Positions 11,746 to 22,258 of a stretch of DNA of 64,000 nucleotides are shown piece after piece. The position numbers and the translations under genes are program-made. The DNA is from Maratus speciosus (Eukaryota; Arthropoda; Arachnida; Araneae; Salticidae), in NCBI GenBank assembly GCA_963932465.1, contig OZ010800.1, positions 35,516,352 to 35,580,351 on the forward strand, given 5' to 3'. Each line of letters starts with the position of its first letter. Positions within the stretch are counted from its first letter, which is position 1. Below the pieces are notes generated by a model that was not told the DNA's origin, ran no database searches, and worked only from the letters and a program-made list of their open reading frames with translations.

Positions 11746-12540
11746 GATGGGGGGGGGGAGCTGGGGGAGCTGTGGCTCCTTCTGGAATATTTCAGACTGG
11801 CTCAGCTCCCCGGCAGAAATTCTCGCACCACATCTGTTTACGATACATTGCTGAATTAAAAAATAAAGTATACATTTTCTAGAAAATTCACATAATAAAT
11901 GACAAAGAAAAGAGAGAGAAAGGGTGGTGAGCACACTTGTTTGTGCCTTCACCCTTTTTCTCATTGTTTATAACCCTCCCGATTTCCAGAAAAAAGGGGG
12001 TCTTATATAGGTCTACTACAAATTACCTGCACCGATAACATATTTATAAAGATGAGGCCTCTAAAATTGATTTGGAAGAGATTTGTAAAAAATTTGTAAG
12101 AAAACAACAGAAAGCACTTTAATTTTTGGTAAATGGAAGTGAGAGAAGCCTTAAATTCATTTCATTGCCTTTAATTTGAATATTGTATTCGGGATTGCAC
12201 ATAAATTAAGTTTCTATGTATCAAGTATATCTATTAAAAATTATTTTAACTGGATTAAAGAGTTGGTGATCTTTTGATATGCTTCTATTTTATACTTCTG
12301 TTTGTGAAACGTGCAACACTATGAAGGAGCCCTCCAAAATGAACGAAATGATCCGCGCCACTAGCTTTCCGCAATATGCCCCGCCTCCCCCTGTTTGTAA
12401 AAAGTTCTTACGCAACTGGGGGGAGGGGGGAGAGAGAAATTTGTAAAAAGCAAATAGCATAAAATTTTGTAATGATAATGATACTGAGATTCATATAAAT
12501 ATTAAAATTGATCTAAACCCAATAAAAAACAATGATGTTT
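11746..12540. other. Spacer between the rearranged duplications
   Basis: G-rich tracts at 11750-11765 and 12419-12432 sit in otherwise AT-rich sequence. No domain-bearing ORF, RNA gene or element end recognised. Confidence 0.4.
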
Positions 12541-12826
12541 TTAAAACAAAATACCAAAATTTTCCAAACGTTATTTCTAAAAAAAGAGAGGGGAAAGGGA
12601 ATTTGTAAAAAGCAAATAGTAAAGAAATAAACAAAAAATTTTGGGCATGCATGTGGGAGTAAGTAAAAAATGCTGCATGTATGAGCACTGCATGCCCATA
12701 AAGCAAAAATTAAAAACAATATTCTTGTATTTAATAACATTTGTTCATGCTTGTCCCCAAGCAGCATTAGCGATAAATACAAAATATTATTTTGTCTTCA
12801 AAAACATTGGTAAATTAGAAAAATTT

Positions 12827-12869
<43 letters not shown>

Positions 12870-13320
12870 TCTATTTAAAATGTCTTTTAACATTCCGATG
12901 AAGCAAGTAATTTTTTTCCCTCTCTGACAGGTAAACTTAAATTTTCTCATCCCTGACAAAAACCGCAACCAAATATTACAATAAGAATAAAAACTTAATC
13001 AGTTAAAATAAATAAACGGAAATAAAATACATAATTAATGATTTCAGTTTTTGTTTATGTACTATTTATTTAATTTTTAGGAAATTATAATTTTACATTT
13101 GATTATGCCGAAAATTTTGGGTAACTGAAAGGAAGTTTGGTTTCTATTCTCGGAGGAGGAGAGGGGGGGGGGTGTCACTCAAAGGGTTAAAGGTACTTAA
13201 TATAATTTTATGTAGCGGGCCAATGACGATGTATGCGGACCAGTAAACTCTGATGTTTACTGGTCCTTGGGACCAGTGATTTTTTTTAAATCAGTTCTAC
13301 CGCTGTGTTTGTGCATTTGG
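12541..13320. repeat. Low-copy repeats Z, Y and X, copy 2
   Basis: Z at 12545-12600, Y at 12722-12880 with a poly-A tract at 12833-12867, and X at 12900-13310, which ends GGGACCAGTGAT and TTCTACCGCTG as in copy 1. The segment just after (13305-13345, TTTGTGCATTTGGAGATTCT) is inverted relative to 10595-10635, which suggests the X-Y-Z block is itself bounded by short inverted repeats. Confidence 0.7.
12833..12867. repeat. Poly-A tract
   Basis: About 35 consecutive A inside low-copy repeat Y, copy 2; copy 1 (11641-11657) has a shorter tract at the same place. Confidence 0.95.
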
Positions 13321-13905
13321 AGATTCTAAAAGGTTTTAGCTTATGTATTTTCGATTACTACTCCAACAAAAATATTCAAAATTTTCATAAAAATTGAAAA
13401 ATATATAAATTTATTAAATGAAACCAGCTCGTAGAATCTTCATTAAGATTTTCACTGAAAAACTGCATAAACTTTGAAACATTATTTTCTGTTTAATGAT
13501 TGATTTGATTAAGAGTGTCAACAATAATCCAGATTATAAAACATGCAAGAGGGAGTTTTGAAAAAACAAAATAATGCTAAAAATTTATTGGTTATTTTTT
13601 TCTATGAACCGAAAACATTAAAGGGTGTCCACTACTGGCACATCTACCCTACATATTATTCAATCAGCAAGAAATGAAATACATGACAAATGCTAAAGTC
13701 AAATGTTATATAATATCAAAATATCTTACAGAAAGAACATGCATAAATTTATACACTTAATAATTTCCAGTACGTATGAAAGCATGTGCAACAGTACAGA
13801 ATCAAATCCATTTTGTTTTGTTTCTAGATTAAATTAAAGTTTCAAATACTTCATTTTACATTTTACCTTCGAAGCTTTTTATCGGCAAATATTTTTTTTG
13901 GTGCA
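13321..13905. other. AT-rich sequence, no gene
   Basis: Nothing recognisable apart from the GGTGTCCACTACTGG motif at about 13625, shared with 10413. Confidence 0.4.
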
Positions 13906-14137
13906 TAGGGGTGCACCGAATATTCGGCCTACAGGTGAAGTGAACACCGAATATTTGGCTCATCGAATACTTTTAAATTTCAAAGTTTAAAGGCATTAAA
14001 ATGATAAATTTTAAAACAATTTTACATAATATATAAAACAGAAACTTTTATTTTAATAAAGAGCTTTTTTCAAGTAAACTTGGTACTTTTCGGTTAGCCG
14101 GCCGCCAGTATTATGTATACATAAATATGTATACATA

Positions 14138-15663
14138 CACTATGACGCAAAAGTTTAGACAATGAAGAAATTCTTACATACTTTGAAAAATATTTATTCA
14201 ATTTTCAAATCACTGCTTGAAATTAATGTGCTGTACATATAAACAATATTTATAACAAAGAAAAGTGGAATTGTGCATATTGCAATAAATTAAATGGTAA
14301 CAAAAATAAACTGCTGTCTCAAAAGTTTAGACACAAATTAAATAAAATCGAAATAAACAATTTTTAAAACCTGGTTGCGCATCCATGCTTATGTATTACG
14401 TCATATACACGAGATTGCATGGAAGAAACTAAATCTTGCATAGTTTGTGGATCGATATCGTACCATGCATTCTCAATAGATGTCTTAAGTTCCTTTTCAG
14501 AAGAGTATTGTCTAGCGTTGCTATAAACTTTGCGACACATGGTGCTCCAAAGGTTTTCTATAGGGTTAAGATCTGGGCTACATGCTGGCCAGTCGAGAAC
14601 TCTTATATTATGGGAATTAAACCAAGATTTTAAATGTTTTGCAGTGTGAATTGAAGCATTGTCTTGCTGAAATTCCCACTGAGGACCCCCTAGAAGCTCA
14701 GCAAATGGCAGTAGGTTTTCTTCTAATGTCTGTGTATAATGCTGTGAAGTTTGACGACCACTGGTGAAGGTCAGAGATACTTGTCCATTATAGCAAAAGG
14801 CTGCCCAAACCATCACCGAGCCCCCTCCTTGTCTGCGACTAAAGAAACGTCGAGGTTCCTTCCGCAAGTCATGCCAATACGATAAACAACCATCTGGACC
14901 ATCCAGATTCCACTTTTTTTCATCGCTAAATATGACTGACTGCCATTTCTCTCCATATGACATATGCTTTCGAGCCCACATAAGTCTTTGTAACTTATGA
15001 TGTGGTTTCAGAGCTGGTTTCTTCTGCATTTTGCTATAAACGATTGTTCCTTTTTCCAAAATTCGTCTACGAATCGTATCCTTTGATACAGAGAGTCCCG
15101 ATGAGCTTTGAACTCCACGTACACTCATTTGTTGAGTACTCGCTAGTCTTTGTATCAGGCGATCCTCTCGTACATTTGTCACACGTGGCCTCCCAGACCG
15201 ACATTTTGCTTTATATTCGGAACCACTCGATAAAACTCGATAAATAGATTTTTTTGACCTATTAATAATAGCAGAAATTTCAGAAACGCTCTTCCCTTCA
15301 CCTTTCAACTGCCAAATCCTTGAAACCTCATTCACTTGAATTTCTTTAGCTCTCAGCATGTCGACAATGAAGCGCAATCGTTTTCAGAACTTAAGTACTC
15401 CAAATTTGTGACATCATCGATTCTAAATTTGCATATGCCAGCGAATATTCAAAGAAATTTAGAATAGTGTCTAAACTTTTGCGACAAGCACATTTGAATT
15501 TTTATAAAAAAAATTAGTATTATAGCAAATAAAAAGACTGTCTTTTGTACATAGCATTTTAAATCAGTTTTTGAATATATTTACAGGTTTTTGTAATTCT
15601 GACGTCATAATTCTACATTTTAAAGCTGAATGACGTCATTGTCTAAACTTTTGCGTCATAGTG
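14138..15663 (-). mobile_element. Complete Tc1-type transposon
   Basis: 1,526 bp with terminal inverted repeats starting CACTATGACGCAAAAGTTTA, matching for 28 bp at both ends and flanked by TA on both sides. Second internal copies of the CAAAAGTTTAGACA motif lie at about 14315-14334 and 15468-15486. This gives two putative transposase-binding sites per end, as in inverted-repeat/direct-repeat Tc1-family elements. It encodes one uninterrupted transposase on the minus strand. Confidence 0.92.
14364..15377 (-). CDS. Tc1-type DD34E transposase, apparently intact
   Basis: A 337-residue cut-and-paste transposase, normal length for Tc1 proteins, that would act on the flanking inverted repeats in the nucleus. 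The N-terminal third has two helix-turn-helix regions: residues about 10-60 (EVSRIWQLKGEGKSVSEISA, then SKKSIYRVL) and about 75-125 (QMSVRGVQSSSGLSVSKDTI). A GRPR hook lies between them. The catalytic domain shows D in VIFSDEKKWN, D in FQQDNASIHTAKH, and E in SPDLNPIENLW, with 34 residues between the second D and the E. A G-rich box precedes VMVWAAF. No frameshift or stop is present. The first Met opens MRFIVDM; the Met seven residues in (MLRAKEIQV) may be the true start. Intactness plus well-matched ends suggests a young copy. Whether it is active cannot be told from sequence. Confidence 0.93.
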   Translation of the reverse strand: MRFIVDMLRAKEIQVNEVSRIWQLKGEGKSVSEISAIINRSKKSIYRVLSSGSEYKAKCRSGRPRVTNVREDRLIQRLASTQQMSVRGVQSSSGLSVSKDTIRRRILEKGTIVYSKMQKKPALKPHHKLQRLMWARKHMSYGEKWQSVIFSDEKKWNLDGPDGCLSYWHDLRKEPRRFFSRRQGGGSVMVWAAFCYNGQVSLTFTSGRQTSQHYTQTLEENLLPFAELLGGPQWEFQQDNASIHTAKHLKSWFNSHNIRVLDWPACSPDLNPIENLWSTMCRKVYSNARQYSSEKELKTSIENAWYDIDPQTMQDLVSSMQSRVYDVIHKHGCATRF

Positions 15664-15750
15664 TACATGTATGTATAGATACATATTTATATACATATAT
15701 ATATGTGTGTATATATAAAACATATGCATAGATACATAATGTATATATAC

Positions 15751-15783
<33 letters not shown>

Positions 15784-16552
15784 ACACTGGCGCCCAGCTA
15801 ACCGAAAAGTACCGTAAACTTTATGCTGAAAAAAATTTGTTTTGAGTTATTTAAGAAGAGGATAGTTATAAAAATTTTAAATTTCACGGCTTCTTATGAG
15901 AATTAAAACAGATGAATAAAATTTTCTTAAATTCTAAAAGAAGCATTTTAAAATCAAAGAGAAATTGTGAAAATATTGTGCAGGATCATATATTATTTGT
16001 TTGTCAGGAAGAGACTAAAGTAAAAGTAAATAAATAATACAATCTATTCAAATTTTATATGGTGGCAACTTAACAAGAATAACTGTTCTACTCCCTTTGA
16101 TTAAGCAAGGAAGTTTTTTAATGCATTCTACATCAGCGTTTGGAGTGGGAAATCCTTTTCAGAGATTGTAAACGTTGTTCTGAAAATCTTAGAAAGAAAC
16201 AGATTATTTACAGGAAAATATTCAGAAACTTTCATTTGTACATAATTAATTCCCATGAAAATCCTTGCGATTGGTTAATTTTCTTAAATAATACTTAACA
16301 AACAGCAAATAAATAATGTAAAATCATTCTCCTTTATTTAAATATGATTCTGTTTCTAATTATTCTGAATATCTTTTTAAGTTGACTCTTAAACTTAGAA
16401 GTTGTATACGGTTTTTAATAAAATGTTTAAAAAGTTTTTTTAGCCGAATACTTCGATATTCGGCATACCGAATAGCTTGATAATCGGCCAAACCGAATAT
16501 TCGGTAACATGGCCGAATACCAAATAGATACTGAATATTCGGTGCATCCCTA

Positions 16553-17700
16553 TTTGTATCATTAATATTTATTTTAATTCATTAATAAGGAAGATTAAGA
16601 ACTGGAATAATTCATTATATTTGGCTGAGATAAATACAAAAGAATACAGGATATTCGTGAGATTCAACTCTATGGGTGCGGTTATTTTCGGAGAATAACT
16701 AAATATGAGAAAAATTCTCTTATTTTCATTCTATTAAACGTATTTATATAAAAATTGTAATGCACATTATTTTAAGCTTCATAATATGCTATCAATATAA
16801 AAACAGAATACTGAATTACAAACCATAAAGGGAAAGTCTTGTTTGTTTCATTTACTTCTTTTAACAAATGTTGCAACTAACTTTAAGAGGGGAGGGGGCG
16901 GGGAATCTAAATAAAAATTGGATTTCATAAACGAAGTGAAAATTTAAGCGCCAAGTAAACATTAAGTTGATTACGCGGGTTTCACAGTCTAACGATGGCT
17001 ATTATCATTTTTATATGAAAAAATAAAGCATTATATATCAAAATTAGTAGTAAAAATAACAGAAAGAACAAATGAAGACAAAAACATTAATGTTACAATC
17101 ATCAAAATGCCGAATGTGAAACATCGTGTATAGCTAACCCTAATCTTAAGACAACTTACAGAAATTGTGAAAACAATAAAAATATGGGGAAAATTTCGAC
17201 AACAATAAAATTAATGAACTTACTTTCAAAATTTTCGATGAATTCTTCCAAATTCCACTGCCGAAATATTTCTTTAACATGATCGTCCATTTTCAGCCTT
17301 GAGTAGAACAGCAACGATAAAAAAAAAAATATATATATATATAAATAAATAAATAAATAAAAAAAACTCTACGCTTCCGCTTCTGCGATCTCACCTTACG
17401 ACGGTTTATAAATGTTCTTCCGCGAACACGATAAAAATGTAGTTCGCCACGTTTCATGTAATAAAATATTACTGAAAGGAGTGCTTCGTTCGAAGTAATA
17501 ACAAATAGAATAATGTGAATAAATTGAACTACCTTGGTGATATTTACTCCATTTAACGAATAAAAAGTAATTTTGTTTGAAATTGAGTATTGGTGGTATT
17601 TCAGAATTGAAAGCATTGGGTTTTCATATTTGAAACAAAAAGTTTCAAAACAAAATGAAAACATCGATTTACTTAGATTTGAAAGCGTCATTTTTCTCTC
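16553..17700. other. AT-rich interval, no supported gene
   Basis: Contains a G-rich run at 16888-16902 and a TATA/AAAT microsatellite at 17322-17360. A 144-codon minus-strand frame (17293..17727) spans the microsatellite and shows no known domain or conserved motif, so it is not called. A short motif TCTACGCTTCCGCTTCTGCG at about 17370 has a weak echo at about 23335, just beyond the other side of the following foldback element. Confidence 0.4.
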
Positions 17701-17879
17701 AAGGAGAGAGCCAACCTTGTTAATCACAGATTTTGATTATTTTAATATATGTTGTAGGGTAGAGACCCCTTAGTGTCAGGTTCAATGGATTTTATCCAAC
17801 GGTCTTTATTTCTTGAGAAACCAGGGGTTCTAATAATAGTACACAACTTAAATACTTACATTGCAACCGCAATGATAGG

Positions 17880-17905
17880 TTGGTCGTAGCTCAGTTGGTA
17901 CGGCG
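17880..17905 (+). ncRNA. tRNA-like pol III promoter, left arm, 5' part (box A)
   Basis: GTCGTAGCTCAGTTGGTA matches a tRNA box A. The 3' part, including a box B-like GCGTTCGGTACCCGAACGC, lies at 22264-22315 across the Transib-like insertion. Acceptor-stem pairing is poor, so this is a tRNA-derived promoter or pseudo-tRNA rather than a functional tRNA. Confidence 0.5.
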
Positions 17906-17945
17906 CACAGTGGTCCCAAATTGCGATTATGTGGCCAAAAATCAG
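17906..17945 (+). promoter_or_regulatory. RSS-like left terminus of the Transib-like element
   Basis: Heptamer CACAGTG at 17906-17912 and nonamer-like CCAAAAATC at 17935-17943, spacer 22 bp (23 bp if the nonamer is read one base later). The classical nonamer is ACAAAAACC; seven of nine positions match. Confidence 0.7.
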
Positions 17946-18399
17946 AAAATCGAAGTTTCGTATTTCGAAATGAAATAAATTCCACAATATTTAGAAATAT
18001 CTGAATATTTATAGTCTTTAATATTTTTGTTTTATAAGCTCACATGAATTCGCATTGCTTATATGAAGTTAGGAGTTTTGAGTGTTTTCTGCTGTTCAAT
18101 GAATTTCAGGCAAATTCGTTGCATTCACACCCTAACTAACACATTTTCAGATAGTTTGTCGTTTTTTTCTTTGCACTTCTCTGAAACAACATTAAATTAC
18201 ATATTTAATTTGATTTTTCGATTGCAAAAATCTCAAAAAATAAAAAAAAGAGGATTATTTTTAAAAGTACATAGTTTTAAGGAAATTTTGTACATAAAAA
18301 GTGATATATAAAAAAAGTCCTTCTGAATTCCTCGGACTTTTATAGTACAAAATGTAGAATGAACCTTCTAAAATCGTATCCCAAGAGATTTATTGCGAC

Positions 18400-19300
18400 T
18401 TTTGCGACTTTTTGAGAACCAGTAGTTTGAAGTTGGATATTGTATACCAATTCTTACCCCCCAAAAATTAAAAACGAAACCAAAAAGTGGAGGGGCGGGG
18501 GGGTTGAAGAAGAAAAAAAAATCCATAACTTCGTCAATTCACAAGATATCAAATCCACATGAATTTATTATATATCTTCTTAATATTATCTACAACTTTT
18601 ATATTGACGAGTTTTTTATAGGACCAATTCTTACAGCAGAAACAAATTTAAAAATACATCGAGATTGAAGAAAAAAATATTGTATTAAAGATTACTCAAA
18701 TCCAAACTGTTTATTTTCTGACTCATTTTTAAATTCGTTTTTGCTTTCAAACGCATCCAATTGGTAGGTTCTCTTATTCAGAAACTATATAGTGTGCCGT
18801 AATGGTCGATTTTTTTATTAGGGCAGAATACATTTTTTAAAATGATATTCAAGTGGGCATTTTGAACCGAAATTTTCAATGCGATTGTGTTGGAAACGAA
18901 AAATAGGGTCCTATTGAAAAAATAATTGTTTATAAATCAAGTTTATAAATCAAGTTAATTGAACGCAAAATAAAAACATAGGTCTCTTATAAATGTCTTA
19001 AAAAATCACGTCAGCAAGTTTCATGTTTTTCCTTTTAAAATTGAGTCTGAAAATGTGTCTGAAAATTTCGAGTTGTTGAGCATGGAAAAATATTTTTTGA
19101 ATACTAGCTTTGACATGATTCTGATAAAAGCAGCTCTTATATAAAAATGATATTAAAAACTCGTCAAAAGTGGCCAGATAAAATATTTTAAAGTTGGTTT
19201 ATCTCTAATCATGATTTAGTTTTTGTTGGTGAAATTAGTACTTAATTTCGAAATCTACCTGCGCCTGTAGGCCGAGCCGGCAGAGATTTTTTTTAAATTC
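18400..19300 (-). repeat. Family R dispersed repeat, truncated copy (inverted)
   Basis: Reverse-strand relative of 26970-28335 and 49445-51085. Shared blocks include the GGCCTACAGGCG / GGTAGATTTCGAA start (here near 19250-19280, inverted), CATGAAACTTGCTGACGTGA-like, TTATATAGTTTCTGAATAA-like and CTTGTCAATATAAAAGTTGT-like segments. No coding capacity was recognised. Confidence 0.75.
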
Positions 19301-19323
19301 GCGGTGGGGCTTAAGAGTTGGGG

Positions 19324-19360
<37 letters not shown>

Positions 19361-20349
19361 TATTTGTTTTTGCAATTTTCCCTTGCTTTTTTCGTTTATA
19401 TCAAAAATAATATTAAGACTTCACTTTATTTTAAAAAGTACATATTTAAAGTTATATATATATACTAATTTCTACCAACATGCATATATGGGAAATTCAA
19501 TCAACTGAAAAACATCATTCAATGTTTTAAATTTTCTGATTATTTGGAAAGTATATTTTACCTACTTACAAATAAATTTTTATTAATTTTCACGTATCGT
19601 CATATAACTCTATTGTAAAAATATATATATATATATATATATTAACGGTATTTCTTTTCAGTTTATTATATGAACGTTAATTTAATTATATTACTTTATA
19701 TGAGCATTTAAATTTTAATGAATACTTTTATGTAAACACTTATTTATATGGATTTCATACTCATTTACATTTATTCTCATTAAACAAAGAATCAACCTCG
19801 TAATATATTTTAAGGAATATGTACAGTCCATCCGTTGCGCTTTTACTATTCTAGAGAAATGTGTTGACCTGAAACTGGATATTGGTCTAGAAGTATAACC
19901 CCCACACTGAGTAGTCAATGGGATCTCTTCATTTCACATCCCCGCTATCCCTATCTCTGATGTTCATTCATCCCATATCTCCGCTTCGTTTGGAAGGGGA
20001 GAGCTTTCTACACATTCTCTGAAGAAAACCAAAGAACGTCTGTAATTTCATTGAGAAAACATTAAGAAAAATTAAGAAGCGGAAATTTCAGATGTACTAG
20101 AAAATTAGATAGGTAATTTTTTATTTATTATTACCAAAATAAAGTAACAAAGGCAGATTCTTCATTTTTTATTGGAATTTCAATAGTATTATTCTCTGTG
20201 TAATAGAGAGAGGCAAAAGAAGGCGGGGGGGGGGGGGTGCGATTTTTTTTAAGTAATCTAATTAATGAATTGAATGATTTTATTATTAATTCATAGTAAA
20301 TAGATGTCGGAAACTTAAAAAATAGTAATAATATTTTTAGATTTTCCTT
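19301..20349. other. AT-rich sequence inside the Transib-like element
   Basis: Two TA microsatellites (19330-19356, 19621-19641), an (A/T)-rich stretch, and a poly-G run at 20224-20237. No gene or element end recognised. Confidence 0.4.
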
Positions 20350-21545
20350 GCTATAGGGACAAATGAAACTAGTATGTTGTGGCCATCACAAAACTTTCTT
20401 CTATCTCATACTTGTCAATACTTCAAAATTCATTATCACAGTGCATCTATGCTCATCATGAGGATTCAAAAAAGATAAAATTCCGTGCATCAGTTCTTGA
20501 GATATTACTGTTCCTGAAATGGTGTAAATCCATCAAAATGCAGCATAGCAGCGCTACCTATTGGGTGATTTACACCAGAACCTAATTATCACCAACTTAT
20601 GTCAATGTCTAACTGAATATGAAGTTTGGGGAAAATCCGTACAATAGTTCTTGAGATAGAGCTATTGCGCAAATCATGACAAATGCAGCATAACCGCGCC
20701 ACCTGTTGAGTGATTTACACAACCACATAATCAGTATCAACATTTACCAAGGTGTACTTGAATCTGAAGTTTGATGAAAATTCGTGCATTAGTTCTTGAG
20801 ATAGAGCTATTGAGGAAATAGTGTAAAATGCAGCATAGCAGCGCCACCTATTGGGCGATATTCACCAACGCGTAGTCAGCATCATTTCATATCAAAGAAT
20901 AACTGAATCTGAAGTTTGATGAAAATGTGTCCATTAGTTCTTGAGATACAGCGATAGCAGAAATCGTAAAAAATGCTGTATAGCAGCGCCACCTGTTGAG
21001 CGATTTACACCAAAATGTACAAAATGTCAATTCATATCAAGGATTAACTGATTCTGAAGTTTGGTGAAAATTGTTGCATTAGTTCTTCAGATACCGCTAT
21101 AATGGAAATTCTGAATAGTGCAGCATAGCAGCGCCATCTGTTGAGCAGTTTGCACGAAAACACAAACAGCACCAATTTATATCAAAGTATACTTGAATCT
21201 GAAGTTTGTTGAAAATCCAAGGATTAGTTGTTGAGATAGAGCTATTGCGGAAATTGTAAAAAAATGCAGTACAGCAGCGCCACCTGTTGAGCGATTTACA
21301 CCAAAATGTACAAAACTTTAATTTATGTCAAGGACTAACTGAATCTGAAGTTTGATGAAAATCCGTGCATTAGTTCTGGAGATTGAGCTATTGCGGAAAT
21401 CGTGAAAAAGGCTGCATAGCAGCGGGACCTGTTGAGCGATTTACATCAAAAACTAATCAGCACCAATTTATATCAGGGGTTAACTTAATATAAATTTTTA
21501 TTAAATTCCGTGCATTAGTTCTTGAGATAGAGCGCTCACAAAATT
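20350..21545. repeat. 145-bp tandem repeat, about 8 copies
   Basis: The anchor AGCAGCGCCACCTGTTGAGC recurs, with variants, at 20551, 20696, 20841, 20986, 21131, 21277 and 21422 (first base of GCGCC), a strict 145-146 bp period. Each unit also has GAATCTGAAGTTTGATGAAA and ATTAGTTCTTGAGATAGAGC. Copies are diverged by roughly 10-20 percent by eye. The array ends in a GACAGACAGACA microsatellite (21562-21610) and the tail GGGTTCGCTGACCCCTAAAA, an arrangement that recurs at the end of family B copies too (GACAGACAAAC). Confidence 0.9.
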
Positions 21546-22220
21546 TGTGTCACATACAGCAGACAGACAGACAGACAAACTAACAGATTCACAGACTCAC
21601 AGACAGACATTTTGTAAAAACATGTTTTTCGGGTTCGCTGACCCCTAAAACGTGTAAATCCGTCGAAAACCGAAAGTCGAAAATTTTCACGAATCCAATA
21701 CTTTCTTCTTGTAAAGATAGAAGAAAGTAAAAAGGGGAGATTTCACGTGTATGTGCTCGGGGGGGGGGGGGGGGGTAAATTTAGCTGATTGATAATTTAC
21801 GTATTTTATTAATTGCTTATACTCTTTATTGTTACTTTGCAATAACATTAAAAAGAGAAAGAAAATGTTTTTTTTATTCAGGGAATAAAAAAACAAGACT
21901 TAATTTATATTTTCAGGGAGGGAGGGAGGGAGAGGGGGGTGGGTTTAAAATTTCAGGGGAGACTGAATTAGACGCTTTGACTTAAAAAAGTGAAAATATT
22001 CACCATAATCAAAAGTCGAAAATTCTCATTCCTCTAAAAGAAATCCTGTAAAAACAGAAAAATAAAATTTAATAAAATTTGCCCCTCCCCCTCTATTGCG
22101 CCCTGAAATTTCCTCCCCCGTAATACCAATTACATTTAGTTTAAATTCACAATGTAATATCGTTTAGAATGTTATACAATTAAAAATGAGTCATATATAA
22201 CCACTAGGAAAGCCAGAAAT
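21546..22220. other. Right part of the Transib-like interior
   Basis: Holds the CAGACA microsatellite, a hairpin ACTTTCTTCTTGTAAAGATA / GAAGAAAGTA (21701-21730), and poly-G runs at 21760-21775 and 21916-21942. No ORF with a recognisable domain. Confidence 0.5.
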
Positions 22221-22258
22221 GATTTTTGCCCACTTGATCGCGATTTGGGACCACTGTG
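22219..22258 (-). promoter_or_regulatory. RSS-like right terminus of the Transib-like element
   Basis: On the minus strand: CACAGTG at 22258-22252 and GCAAAAATC at 22229-22221, with the same 22-bp spacer as the left end. Symmetric 23-type ends are what is described for Transib, unlike the asymmetric 12/23 pair of RAG substrates. Confidence 0.7.

Larger units (their letters stand above)
14082..15813. mobile_element. Small TIR element with 8-bp duplication, split by Tc1
   Basis: Ends GGTACTTTTCGGTTAGC (14082) and its complement (ending 15813). Exact 8-bp direct repeats GTAAACTT flank it at 14074-14081 and 15814-15821, and the host element at the equivalent point of the tandem array reads AAGTAAACTTTATACTG with a single copy. 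Without the Tc1 insert it is about 200 bp, mostly TATA/TACA microsatellite (15664-15785). An 8-bp duplication fits hAT or P-type transposition. Confidence 0.75.
13906..16552. mobile_element. Composite hAT-like element of the CCGAATATTCGG family, interrupted
   Basis: Starts TAGGGGTGCACCGAATATTC and ends with the complement of TAGGGATGCACCGAATATTC. The internal sequence is colinear with the element in the tandem array (for example the TTAAAGGCATTAAAAT segment at 13990), but it is a longer subfamily with extra palindromic CGAATATTCGG copies near the right end (16440-16550). It is interrupted at 14082-15813 by a second element. Without the insert it would be about 910 bp. No convincing 8-bp duplication survives at the outer ends, and there is no transposase of its own. 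Confidence 0.75.
17906..22258. mobile_element. Transib-like DNA transposon, non-autonomous, RSS-like ends
   Basis: 4,353 bp. Both ends begin with CACAGTG, the consensus heptamer of V(D)J recombination signals. Each continues GTCCCAAAT and carries AAAAATC exactly 24 bp after the heptamer (17937-17943 and 22221-22227). The terminal 39 bp differ at only about four positions. The flanks are CGGCG on both sides (17901-17905, 22259-22263), fitting the 5-bp CG-rich duplication known for Transib. The homologous right arm of the host foldback (about 23073) has the site once, a natural empty site. No Transib/RAG1-like transposase frame is visible. The interior contains a family-R fragment (about 18400-19300) and a 145-bp tandem array (20350-21545). 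Confidence 0.8.

Noticed and set aside
17293..17727. 144-codon minus-strand ORF
   Set aside because: It spans a TATA/AAAT microsatellite and overlaps the foldback end. Composition is low complexity with no domain.
20350..21545. Array with 145-bp periodicity considered as an rDNA spacer or CRISPR-like array
   Set aside because: No rRNA sequence is adjacent, there are no spacers, and the units are diverged tandem repeats.
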